Below are positions 45,383 to 53,879 of a DNA stretch of 64,000 bases, one piece after another. The notes under the pieces were generated by a model that made no database searches, was not told the DNA's origin, and saw only the letters and a list, made by a program, of their open reading frames with translations. Both the position numbers and the translations under genes were made by a program. The stretch is from Leucobacter sp. cx-42 (GTDB lineage: Bacteria; Actinomycetota; Actinomycetes; Actinomycetales; Microbacteriaceae), in assembly GCF_014529985.1 (NCBI RefSeq), contig NZ_JACVMU010000002.1, positions 124,001-188,000 of the forward strand, written 5' to 3'. How positions within the stretch are numbered: position 1 is the first letter of the stretch; the number at the start of each line of letters is the position of its first letter.

Positions 45383-46099
45383 TTAAACGAGCTGCAGCTT
45401 GCGCTCCGGACGGTCAGCAAACACGACGGGCTCGTTAATGAGCGAGGTCACCATGATCGGCAGGTGGTCTGAGGTGCCGCGGCCAAGCGTCTGCACGCTC
45501 GAGACGTCAAAGCCAGACGAGGTCGCAAAGTCAAAGTGCCCGCGGAACATGCCGTATCGCGCGTACGTGCGCTTGTCGCTGAGGTTGAGGTTGTACCCGG
45601 TGTCGCGCATCTCGGTGTCGAGGCGCTTCTTGAAGACCGGGTAGTTGTAGTCACCCACCATGAGCACGGGAAGTCCGTGGCCAAAGGAGCGCAGCTGCGC
45701 GAGTGCCGCGTGAATCTGGCTGCGGCGCAGTGAGTTCAACGCGGTGAGCGGAGCAGCATGGAAGGACGCGGCAACGACATCGGAGTCGCGCTCGAAGTCG
45801 TGCATGTGCACGCCGAGCAGTCGCTCGTGAGCTGGCGCGAGCACGCGATCGTGCATCGACTTCTTCAGCTGGAAGGTGCGTGACTCACGAACGTGGAAAC
45901 GCTCGCTATCAACGTACATCGCGAGGCCAAGTCGGTTTTTCTCAGTCGCATGCACGAGCTTGAGCTTGCCGAGACGCTCGGGGAGCGTCATCGCATCAGC
46001 TTCTTGCAGGCAAAGTACGTCAGCATCATGTGCGTCGACCAAATCGTGCAGCTCGCACGCGGCACGGTTCTTACGCAGGTTGTAGCTGATCGTCTTCAT
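45383..46099 (-). CDS. Endonuclease/exonuclease/phosphatase (EEP) family hydrolase
   Basis: The 238-residue protein shows the EEP active-site series: Asn in SYNLR, Glu in VLCLQEAD, Asp/Asn in MVGDYNYP and the final SDH in GRGTSDHLPIMV. These coordinate a divalent metal and cut phosphodiester or phosphomonoester bonds. There is no signal peptide or membrane segment, so it acts in the cytoplasm. Substrate (DNA, RNA, lipid or nucleotide) is unknown. It is divergent from the proline symporter gene. Confidence 0.85.
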   Translation of the reverse strand: MKTISYNLRKNRAACELHDLVDAHDADVLCLQEADAMTLPERLGKLKLVHATEKNRLGLAMYVDSERFHVRESRTFQLKKSMHDRVLAPAHERLLGVHMHDFERDSDVVAASFHAAPLTALNSLRRSQIHAALAQLRSFGHGLPVLMVGDYNYPVFKKRLDTEMRDTGYNLNLSDKRTYARYGMFRGHFDFATSSGFDVSSVQTLGRGTSDHLPIMVTSLINEPVVFADRPERKLQLV

Positions 46100-46370
46100 A
46101 CGGTCACTCTCCTCGAGATTCCGGGTGGCTTCGTTGCAGTTCTCACATTACGCCTGCTGCCAAAGAGTGACGCACGACTCAAGAAGCGGGCGTGTCTTCA
46201 ACTGCGAGCGCCCTATTGAGCCCTGCACGGGTGAATTCAGTGTGCGCCGTAAAGCAGTGGATTACCTGAGAACTGTGCAGAGTCACAAGAGAACGGCTCA
46301 AATTCACAGGGGGAATAGAGTTATAGGTAGGTTTCGCCTGTTTCTTGGTGGTCAACGAAAGGAATCCGGC

Positions 46371-47879
46371 TTGTCGGATCAGCTGTTCCTCTACATTGCG
46401 CTTGGTGCGTACTTCGCGGTGTTGCTCTTCATCGGGTTCATCGCGTTTCGCCGCACCAACAGTCATGAGGGGTACATGCTCGCCGGCCGCGGGCTCCCGT
46501 CGTGGGTCGCCGCACTGAGTGCCGGCGCCTCAGATATGTCGGGCTGGCTCATCATGGGCCTCCCCGGAGCGATCTACGCGACCGGCCTCATCGAGGGCTG
46601 GATCGCGGTTGGCTTGCTCATCGGTTCGTACCTCAACTGGCGCCTCGTTGCCCCGCGACTGCGCGCATACAGCGAGGTATCGAAGAACTCGATCACGATC
46701 CCGAGCTACTTCGAGAATCGCTTGCGCGACAAGTCGCACCTGCTGCGCCTCGTATCGAGCGCGATCATTCTGGTGTTCTTCACGCTCTACGCGTCGTCTG
46801 GCATTGTTGCCGGCGGTGTCTTCTTTGAGAGCGCGTTCGGCGGCAACTATGTCACCGGAGTCCTGCTCATCACTGCCGTGACCCTGGTGTACACGCTCTT
46901 CGGCGGATTCCTCGGCGCCTCACTCACTGACGTGGTGCAGGGCCTCATGATGGTCACCGCCCTCATCATCGTTCCGGTCATTGCAATCATCAACATCGGC
47001 GGACTCGGCGAGACCGCATCGCTCGTGCACGCCGTCAGCCCAGGCAACCTCTCAATTTTCGGCGGATCGGACATGACCACCACCGCGGTCATTCTGGTCA
47101 TTCTCTCCGGTCTCGCATGGGGTCTTGGCTACTTCGGTCAGCCGCACATTGTCATTCGCTTTATGGCGCTCCGCTCCCCCGCCGAGGCGAAGAGCGCACG
47201 TCTCATCGGCACGAGCTGGCAGTTCCTCTCGCTCGCTGGTGCGCTTTCGGCCGGACTCGTCGCGATCGCATACTTCGATGTCTTTGGTGGAGCTCCCACC
47301 AACCCGGAGACGATCGTGCTGTTGCTCGCACAGACGCTGCTCCATCCCCTCGTCGCGGGTCTCGTCCTCGCAGCCGTACTTGCTGCAATTATGAGCACGC
47401 TGTCGAGCCAACTCCTCGTATGCTCGTCGGCCATCGTCGAAGACATCTACCGCCTCATCCGTAAGCCGGCCCCGAGCGAGAAGGTGCTCCTCAACTTCGG
47501 CCGCTTCGGTGTACTCCTCATCGCGATCATCGCTGGTGTGCTGGCGTTTTCGCCGAGCGACTCGATTCTCGCGCTCGTTGGGTTCGCGTGGGCTGGCTTC
47601 GGTGCCGCCTTCGGCCCCGTCATGCTGCTCAGCCTGTACTGGCGCAAACTCACCACCTGGGGTGCACTCGCAGCTATGGTCGTTGGCACCGCGACCGTCT
47701 TCATCTGGAAGGCGCTGAACACCGGCCTCTACGAGCTGCTGCCAGCGTTCATCCTTGCGATGCTCGCCGCCATTGTTGTGAGCCTGGTTACGCGCCAGCA
47801 CAACCCAGAGATCGAGTCAGAGTTCAACGCAGCTCAGGCGTTCTGGCGCTCAGAGCAGAAGAGCGCGGATCAGGCGTAA
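46371..47879 (+). CDS. putP: Sodium/proline symporter (SSS family)
   Basis: The 502-residue protein has about 13 hydrophobic segments and the SSS signatures GYMLAGRGLPSWVAALSAGASDMSGWLIMGLPG, read in parts, where the sodium-binding Ser and Asp are kept, and GYFGQPHIVIRFMALRS. This matches PutP, which imports proline with sodium. The TTG start at 46371 follows AAAGGAA; the frame continues upstream for 82 codons without similarity. The 271-base gap upstream holds the divergent promoters with no clear element. Confidence 0.92.
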   Translation: MSDQLFLYIALGAYFAVLLFIGFIAFRRTNSHEGYMLAGRGLPSWVAALSAGASDMSGWLIMGLPGAIYATGLIEGWIAVGLLIGSYLNWRLVAPRLRAYSEVSKNSITIPSYFENRLRDKSHLLRLVSSAIILVFFTLYASSGIVAGGVFFESAFGGNYVTGVLLITAVTLVYTLFGGFLGASLTDVVQGLMMVTALIIVPVIAIINIGGLGETASLVHAVSPGNLSIFGGSDMTTTAVILVILSGLAWGLGYFGQPHIVIRFMALRSPAEAKSARLIGTSWQFLSLAGALSAGLVAIAYFDVFGGAPTNPETIVLLLAQTLLHPLVAGLVLAAVLAAIMSTLSSQLLVCSSAIVEDIYRLIRKPAPSEKVLLNFGRFGVLLIAIIAGVLAFSPSDSILALVGFAWAGFGAAFGPVMLLSLYWRKLTTWGALAAMVVGTATVFIWKALNTGLYELLPAFILAMLAAIVVSLVTRQHNPEIESEFNAAQAFWRSEQKSADQA

Positions 47880-47942
47880 GCCGTATCGGCTTCGCTGCAG
47901 GCAGGCTAGTGCTCGAAGGTAAAGCGACGTAGCGTTGCTCTC

Positions 47943-48278
47943 ATGCAGGCACTTTCGACAGTTCATGCGGAGCCGGAGTTTTCCAACGAGTCACCGAACT
48001 ACCGCGTGAACATCTGGCACCGCCAGACTTCCTGTTACGCCTTGGACGCCTACTACCTGACCGGTGTTCGGGACGCCTACGAAGCGCTCGCTTGGGCAAA
48101 ACAGCAGGCAGCCGGGAACCTCTACGAAGTGTTCGTGGAGGCTTCAGATAGCTCGGATACACCCTTCCGCGTTCCACGAACCGCTGGGCTTGTTCGCCTA
48201 TTCGGGGAAAACCCGAACGCCGTAGACGAGGGTGTGACCAGCGTTTTCAGATTGACCGAAGACCTCAGCGGAAGCTGA
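47943..48278 (+). CDS. Conserved small protein of unknown function
   Basis: The 111-residue soluble protein is Tyr/Ala-rich with VNIWHRQTSCYALDAYYLTGVRDAYEALAWAK in its middle (read in parts), followed by VFVEASDSSDT and GLVRLFGENPN. I recognise no family, though similar short proteins seem to occur in related actinobacteria. No signal or membrane segment. Codon use is like its neighbours. It lies 63 bases after putP and converges on the FHA gene. Confidence 0.65.
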   Translation: MQALSTVHAEPEFSNESPNYRVNIWHRQTSCYALDAYYLTGVRDAYEALAWAKQQAAGNLYEVFVEASDSSDTPFRVPRTAGLVRLFGENPNAVDEGVTSVFRLTEDLSGS

Positions 48279-48286
48279 GCCCAGCT

Positions 48287-49957
48287 TTAGTCGAGCGGGA
48301 TGAGTCGCACCTCGAGGGTGCCAAACATCATGCGCTCGCTCGCGGCCGTGCGAGTGCCCGGCGCGACCTCGGCCCACTCGCCGCTGGCAGCCTGCGTCGC
48401 GACACCGTTGGTCGAGTTGAGGTCAACGATCTGCCACTCACTGCCGGTGCGAATCATGCGCACGTGCGACTTTGAGAGGGTGCGCGTGGGGTCCTCGACG
48501 ATGAGCGTGACCGACTCTGCGGTTGCTGCTGGCTTCCGGCCAACAATCACGTCATCGCCGGGAATGACCAACACCTCGTTGGAACCGAGCACGAGACCCC
48601 AGCGGGGGCTGCGCACAACGGCGATCGTGTGGTCGTCGTCTTCGTCTTCGTCCGTGGCGAAGAGTCGATTTGCTGCCGGCGCGACAGGCGGGGCAACCGC
48701 CTCCGGCAGGATCGGCCAGACCGCCGGCGACTGTGCCGGTGCCGGTGCCGGTGCCGGTGCGGCAGGGGCCGGTGTCGGTGCCTCTGCCTGGACGGGTGCC
48801 GGGGGCACCTGGGCCGGGGCGACCGGCTCAGGTGCCCCCGGGGCTGGCGCTACAGGCGCTGCGGTCTGTGGTGCGGGCACGGGCTGAGCCGCAGGCTGCA
48901 CTGCCTCGGGAATCGGCGCAGGAGCCGGAGTCGGCGCAGGAGCCGCAACGGGCTGCGGTGCAGGCGCTGGAGCCTGAACTGGAGCCGGAGCCGGAGACGC
49001 AGGCTGCGCAACCGGCGTCGGCTTCACAGGCTTCGCGAAGTCAGGCTCAGGCCACATAAACGGACGCGGCGGAGCAGTCGGTTCGAGCGGTGTCGCAGTG
49101 CCCGGCTGAGCGCCCTCTTCCGCGAGCTGGTGGAACGCGTCTTCGGTCGTACGACTAAAGCCCCATCCCTCGTGCTGTGGATCTTGCTCAGCCGCGGGAA
49201 CCGCCCAAGGCTCCTGCGCAACTGCCGGTGTGACGGGCGCAGGAGCAGCAGGTGGCTGTGGCTGGGCTGCCGGCGCCACCGGAGGAGCGGGTGCAGGTAC
49301 CGGTGCGGGTGCCGGCTGAGCGGGCGGCTGTACCGGGGCAGCCTGGCTGGGCGCGGCAGGCGCCGGCTGTGCAGCAGGCGGTGCAACCGGGCGCGCCTGC
49401 GCCGGAGCGACCGGTGCTGCAGGTGCAACCTGCGCAGCACGAGCAGCAACGGGCGCGGGGGAGCTCGGTCGCGCAGCGGGTGCGGCGGTTGCCTTCACCG
49501 GGAGCTGTCCGTGAACGCCGGACTGTCCTGATCCGCCAGCCGCGGTCTGCGACTGCTCGAGGTGAGATGCAAACACCATTGCCCAGACCGGGGGCAGGAA
49601 GATCGCGAACCAGATGTACGCGACGTTCGCGTTGAACTCCTTGTGGAGGCGATGAATCGACACCATAAGCAGTACAAAGGGCACCAAGCTCACGCCCGGG
49701 ATGAGCACGAGGAACATGAGCCAACCGGGGAATCCACCGCGGCTGACCAGGAGCGCCTGGTTCCAAATCGGAATCCAGCCCTGGCCTGCTGGCAAACCAA
49801 TGAGCGGGAACAGCCTGCTCAGCGACCACAGGTACCAGACGAAGAACGCAAGCCCAACGAGCGACCAAATCACGGCAATCATGACAAACGCCGTTGAGAC
49901 CGTGACGGCCGGATCTGGCTGGCCAATCTCAGTTGGCAGCAACATCGGTACGTTCAT
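48287..49957 (-). CDS. Membrane FHA-domain protein with long Pro/Ala-rich linker (DUF5684-like N-terminus)
   Basis: The 556-residue protein has three or four hydrophobic segments in residues 20-130, with LPAGQGWIPIWNQALLVSRGGFPGW resembling the DUF5684 type. Residues about 150-430 are a low-complexity linker of Ala, Pro and Val. The C-terminal FHA domain (from about 455) keeps VIVGRKP, SKSHVRM and DLNSTNG. It should present a phosphothreonine reader at the cytoplasmic face, as the last gene of the kinase-phosphatase operon, 48 bases after the previous gene. The linker makes a precise start of FHA evident but has no assigned role. Confidence 0.87.
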   Translation of the reverse strand: MNVPMLLPTEIGQPDPAVTVSTAFVMIAVIWSLVGLAFFVWYLWSLSRLFPLIGLPAGQGWIPIWNQALLVSRGGFPGWLMFLVLIPGVSLVPFVLLMVSIHRLHKEFNANVAYIWFAIFLPPVWAMVFASHLEQSQTAAGGSGQSGVHGQLPVKATAAPAARPSSPAPVAARAAQVAPAAPVAPAQARPVAPPAAQPAPAAPSQAAPVQPPAQPAPAPVPAPAPPVAPAAQPQPPAAPAPVTPAVAQEPWAVPAAEQDPQHEGWGFSRTTEDAFHQLAEEGAQPGTATPLEPTAPPRPFMWPEPDFAKPVKPTPVAQPASPAPAPVQAPAPAPQPVAAPAPTPAPAPIPEAVQPAAQPVPAPQTAAPVAPAPGAPEPVAPAQVPPAPVQAEAPTPAPAAPAPAPAPAQSPAVWPILPEAVAPPVAPAANRLFATDEDEDDDHTIAVVRSPRWGLVLGSNEVLVIPGDDVIVGRKPAATAESVTLIVEDPTRTLSKSHVRMIRTGSEWQIVDLNSTNGVATQAASGEWAEVAPGTRTAASERMMFGTLEVRLIPLD

Positions 49958-50005
49958 GCTCGAACCTCACGCCTCTTATCCACTGGATGTTCCAAGTTTT
50001 GTCGA

Positions 50006-50518
50006 TTATCCCATTACGGCACGGGCAATGGCGATGATCCCACTCACACTTGCGACAATAACAATCGCAAAGACGAGTACTGTTGCCGTTCGTCCGCGCA
50101 GCGTGCGTCGCTCAATGGAGGCAAGGCCGCTTCGGTCAGGGAGGTCAGTTGTGTTGTTCGGATCCGCGCCCGAATCAGTGAAGATCCCCGGCGCAGGCGG
50201 CACGCGACGCGGGGTGAGATACCCAGTGAGCCCTGCTGAGCTCTCAACATCACCAGTGCGCACGCCATAGACCACCGGCAGCGCCTTGGCCTGAAACAGA
50301 CCGGAGTCAGGCGTTGGCAACACGACCGTCTCCTCGGCAAGCACCGACGGTGACGGCTCCCATGGCTTGCGAGTCGCAGACACCGTGACGTCGCCGTGCC
50401 GCGAGCGCGACTGCGAGTGGGTGTCAGCGCGCGAACCCGCGCGTCGCGGCTGCACAACGGTGAAGTCTTCTGCGTCATGAAACCCGCGTGGGTCATCGAC
50501 CTTTCGAGTGGGGCTCAT
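50006..50518 (-). CDS. Small single-pass membrane protein of unknown function
   Basis: The 170-residue protein is hydrophilic for about 140 residues (Thr, Ser, Pro, Arg-rich) and ends with one hydrophobic segment (TVLVFAIVIVASVSGIIAIA). It looks tail-anchored, with its soluble part in the cytoplasm. Its start overlaps the phosphatase stop (ATGA), and it lies within the FHA/PP2C operon. The many Thr residues, such as DFTVVQPRR and EETVVLPTP, could be kinase targets read by the FHA protein next door; that is inference. No family recognised. Confidence 0.75.
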   Translation of the reverse strand: MSPTRKVDDPRGFHDAEDFTVVQPRRAGSRADTHSQSRSRHGDVTVSATRKPWEPSPSVLAEETVVLPTPDSGLFQAKALPVVYGVRTGDVESSAGLTGYLTPRRVPPAPGIFTDSGADPNNTTDLPDRSGLASIERRTLRGRTATVLVFAIVIVASVSGIIAIARAVMG

Positions 50519-51363
50519 CGCTGGCCCTCACTGCGGAACCGGCCTGCGCGCGCCACCCGGACCGTGTGATCTTGTTCAGCCGTGGTGTCTTCGGTGTCGT
50601 CACCGAGGTCGGCAAATTCAGCGCTCTCAGCTGGTGTCACGGGGGTCATCTCCAGCGCGAGAGTATCGACGATGATCGCCGTAATGTTGTCGCGTCCGCC
50701 ACGATCGCACGCCAGATCGATGAGCTGGGCGACGAGCGTGTCCGGGTCCTTCCCGCTTGCGAGTGCCTCAGCGAGCTCGATGTCTTCGACCTCGGTCGTG
50801 AGGCCATCCGAGCAGATGAGCAGCCGCGAACCAACCTGGAGCGGAACAAGCCAGGCATCGTGCCTGCTGTCCTCGGAGCCAAGCGCCCGCGTAATCACAT
50901 TGCGCGGCGTGATGCTCGCGCGCGGGCTGCCCTGCGCAAGCAACTCAAGATGGAGTGAGTGATCGCGTGTGATCTGGCGCAGCTCGCCATCAATGTATTC
51001 GTAGACGCGTGAGTCACCAACGTTGAGTACGTGCCACTGCGGAGCGCCACCGTGCACAATACGTACAACGCCGGTCAGCGTGCAGCCGCCGCCGCGCAGG
51101 GTCGTCGCCGCGACCTCAAGCACGGCCTTGCGGGCCTGGTTGAGTGTCTCATCAATATCGAGATAGGTGAGATCGTTCCGGCCAACAATCGACGCAAACG
51201 CCTGCACTGCTGCCGCGCTCGCCCGATCACCAGCCTCATGACCGCCCATGCCGTCTGCGACGACAAACACCGGATCAGCAGCGAGAAAAGCATCTTCGTT
51301 GACGGTGCGTCGCATGCCCGGATGGGTCTGCGAGCCGTGCTCCAACCGAATCGTTGCAGCCAT
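50515..51363 (-). CDS. PP2C-family Ser/Thr protein phosphatase
   Basis: The 282-residue enzyme has the metal-binding NEDAFLAADPVFVVADGMGGHEAG, then VGDSRVYEY, LLICSDGLTTEVED and GGRDNITAIIVD, all PP2C motifs. It has no membrane segment, unlike PstP. It should reverse phosphorylation by the kinase at the start of this operon. The ATG at 51363 overlaps the stop of the transglutaminase-like gene. Confidence 0.94.
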   Translation of the reverse strand: MAATIRLEHGSQTHPGMRRTVNEDAFLAADPVFVVADGMGGHEAGDRASAAAVQAFASIVGRNDLTYLDIDETLNQARKAVLEVAATTLRGGGCTLTGVVRIVHGGAPQWHVLNVGDSRVYEYIDGELRQITRDHSLHLELLAQGSPRASITPRNVITRALGSEDSRHDAWLVPLQVGSRLLICSDGLTTEVEDIELAEALASGKDPDTLVAQLIDLACDRGGRDNITAIIVDTLALEMTPVTPAESAEFADLGDDTEDTTAEQDHTVRVARAGRFRSEGQR

Positions 51364-53879
51364 CAACCTGCCTTCCTCTGTGATGAGCGTTGTGTCTTGG
51401 TTCGCCCCTGTGCGGAACCGCGGCCGCCGAGCGGCCAGAGCGAACGCATCGCAAACGCTTCTCTGAGCTTTTCACGCTTTGTCAGATTTTGGCGTCTTTC
51501 TGCGGCGTGGGTCTCAACGGCATTCCACACCCAGTCTGCGGTTTCCCCGTCGATTCCTTCGGGTGAAAAGACCGCTCGATCCACCTGCATCGCTGCCCAG
51601 GTCACCGCTGGGTGCCCGATCTCTGCCGCGATTCGGGGGCGGGTACGCGACTCATCGATCTCGTATCCGGCATCCCGCTCTTGGTCGATCAGTTCAGCCC
51701 AGGCACCAAGCGCGCGCAGCTCAGGATTCGGCTCACGCTTTCGCTTGCTGGCCCGTCGCCGCTTCGCGAGCGGCAGGAACATGAGCGGCAGGGCAATGCA
51801 GACGAGCCCGCCAGCAGCAAGCCCAACACCCTTGGCCAGCGGAATCAACCACGAGCCCGTCGAGTCATCGGTGCCGGGATCACCCGACTCATGCTGATCG
51901 GTCGTACCGATCGGCGGATCGACCTCCTGCGCGTCACGCTGCTCGGCAATTGTTGGGAACTCAGGTAGCTGTTCACCCTGTTCGATGAGCTGCGGCAGCA
52001 TGGAGAGCTGCGGGGTCACGTCAACGACGGCCCAGTTTCCGTCTGATCCGCGCACTTCAATCCAGGCGGCAATGTTCTCGCCGGTGCAGGTCGTGTCACA
52101 CGCCGGAATGCCAGGGAAATCTGGCTCGGTCAGACGGACACCGACAACCACTCGGGACTCGTAGCCGAGCGCGCGCGCGATGAGCGCTCCGGCGGTAGCG
52201 AACTGCTCATCGTCGCCAACGCCGGCAACGAGCGCGGCAGGATCGGGGTGCTCTCCCGCCGCGAGTTCTTGTGAGTTCAGCTCTGCGAACAGTGATTCGA
52301 TGCGGCTCGTTGAGTGACCGCCAAGGCTGGGCTTGAACGTCGTGCCGTACTCGTCAGCGAGACGTGTAAGCCATTTGGAGTGCTCGCCGGAGGTTCCGCC
52401 TTCGCCCGGCGCAAGCGCATGGCTCAGGTAGCCGCGCGCACGCAACCTGTCGATGAGTTCAGTCAGGCCTGCTGCGCTCGCGCTCTGCTGTTGCCGTTCG
52501 ATCCAAGTTGCAAGCTCTGGCATCGCTTCAAGGTCGACAAGAGGAGTGCGCTGCGCGGGAAGATCAGAAATCTTGGTGTCGCTCGTGCGTCGCATCGGCG
52601 CGGTGAAGCCATCGCCAGGCTGCACACCCTCAGCATTGGGAACCGCGATGGCTGCGCCGGTCTCACGATTGACATACAGCGAATCAGCAAGCTCGGCACC
52701 GCGCGTGCCAATGAACCAGGGCGGCTCGGTGAAGCCAGCCGTTGGCAACCAGATGCCGTCGTAGGATTCGGCGATCCGCACCCGAACAACCGGGTCATCA
52801 GCGCCAGCGCGGCCGCTCGGGAAGCGGGAGAAACGACCGGCTTCACCTTCGCCGACGTGAAAATCTACGCCGTCGTAGTCATCCAACACTGCGATGCGGA
52901 GCCGATCGGGCAGCGCAGTTCCTTCGTCAACGGCCTCGACCGAGAAGAGTGGCGCATCGATACCGGTGTCCCGCTTTGACGCACGGTAGGTAGCCAAGGC
53001 ACTCGTCTGCTCGCGAATCACGACCACCGGCGCCACCGCATCACGCGCGACCGTGCGGCTACCGGCATCAACCGCGTGTACCGCAGCCGCAGCGAGGCCG
53101 AACGCGACCAGCAACGTGACCGCACCGGTCAAGAATCTGCTGCCGCGACCTGCGAGGATCGAGCGGCGCGGCGATGCGGCGTCAGCGGGCACGTCACGTG
53201 GCGTCGAAACGCCCGCCTGCTGTCGGCCGAGGCGCAGGGCGGCTCGGCGATCCGCTCCCGTTACCCAGACGATCCACAGTGCAGCAGCAATCGCGCCGAC
53301 GAGCCAGAGCCCAATCTCGCGTGGCGCAACCATGGTGATCGCACCGAATCGGAGCGGTGCACTGACGGCGGAGCTTCCAAAGACCGTACCGAACGCCAAC
53401 GGGGCGAGCATTGGGACGGCGGCGAACCCGGCGGTTTTCGAATCGCGCAAACCGATCCGCACAATCGCAAGCGTGCTTACGAAGCATACGAGGTAGGCGG
53501 GGACGAGCACCGACTGATACCAGCCGACGGGAAGCGTCAGCGTGAGCAGCTGCTTCCACCCGAGCACGATCGCGCTCACACCGTCAAGGAACCCTGGGAG
53601 CAATCCCTGACTGAACGACTGCGGTCGCGCGACAGGGACGAGCGTCACAACAAAAGTGAGTGCAGCGACTGCGAGATACACCGGCCAGCTCCAGCTGAAG
53701 CGGGCCTGCAGCACCGAGATCAGGGTCGCGAGCACGAACGATCCACCGGCAACTACGAACAGCCACGGAGTCTCGTAGATCGGCCACGCGCTCACGCAGC
53801 CGAGCACGAGTGCGATCGCGGCAGCCGCGAGCACGCCGAGGAGCCGCCGCCAGGAAACGCGGAGAGATTCTCGGTTCAT
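51363..53879 (-). CDS. Transglutaminase-like membrane protein (TgpA type), apparently lacking catalytic Cys and His
   Basis: The 838-residue protein has about six hydrophobic segments at residues 10-215, another near 255-275, an extracellular domain of about 350 residues and a further membrane segment near 690-715 before a cytoplasmic tail. The transglutaminase core is recognisable: GDDEQFATAGALIARALGYESRVVVGV, ENIAAWIEV and WAVVDVTPQL. In active members the first reads G-x-C-x-x-FA and the second H-A-W; here they have Asp and Ala. Only the final Asp remains, so it is probably a binding or scaffolding domain outside the cell. DUF58 and MoxR partners precede it. Confidence 0.88.
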   Translation of the reverse strand: MNRESLRVSWRRLLGVLAAAAIALVLGCVSAWPIYETPWLFVVAGGSFVLATLISVLQARFSWSWPVYLAVAALTFVVTLVPVARPQSFSQGLLPGFLDGVSAIVLGWKQLLTLTLPVGWYQSVLVPAYLVCFVSTLAIVRIGLRDSKTAGFAAVPMLAPLAFGTVFGSSAVSAPLRFGAITMVAPREIGLWLVGAIAAALWIVWVTGADRRAALRLGRQQAGVSTPRDVPADAASPRRSILAGRGSRFLTGAVTLLVAFGLAAAAVHAVDAGSRTVARDAVAPVVVIREQTSALATYRASKRDTGIDAPLFSVEAVDEGTALPDRLRIAVLDDYDGVDFHVGEGEAGRFSRFPSGRAGADDPVVRVRIAESYDGIWLPTAGFTEPPWFIGTRGAELADSLYVNRETGAAIAVPNAEGVQPGDGFTAPMRRTSDTKISDLPAQRTPLVDLEAMPELATWIERQQQSASAAGLTELIDRLRARGYLSHALAPGEGGTSGEHSKWLTRLADEYGTTFKPSLGGHSTSRIESLFAELNSQELAAGEHPDPAALVAGVGDDEQFATAGALIARALGYESRVVVGVRLTEPDFPGIPACDTTCTGENIAAWIEVRGSDGNWAVVDVTPQLSMLPQLIEQGEQLPEFPTIAEQRDAQEVDPPIGTTDQHESGDPGTDDSTGSWLIPLAKGVGLAAGGLVCIALPLMFLPLAKRRRASKRKREPNPELRALGAWAELIDQERDAGYEIDESRTRPRIAAEIGHPAVTWAAMQVDRAVFSPEGIDGETADWVWNAVETHAAERRQNLTKREKLREAFAMRSLWPLGGRGSAQGRTKTQRSSQRKAG

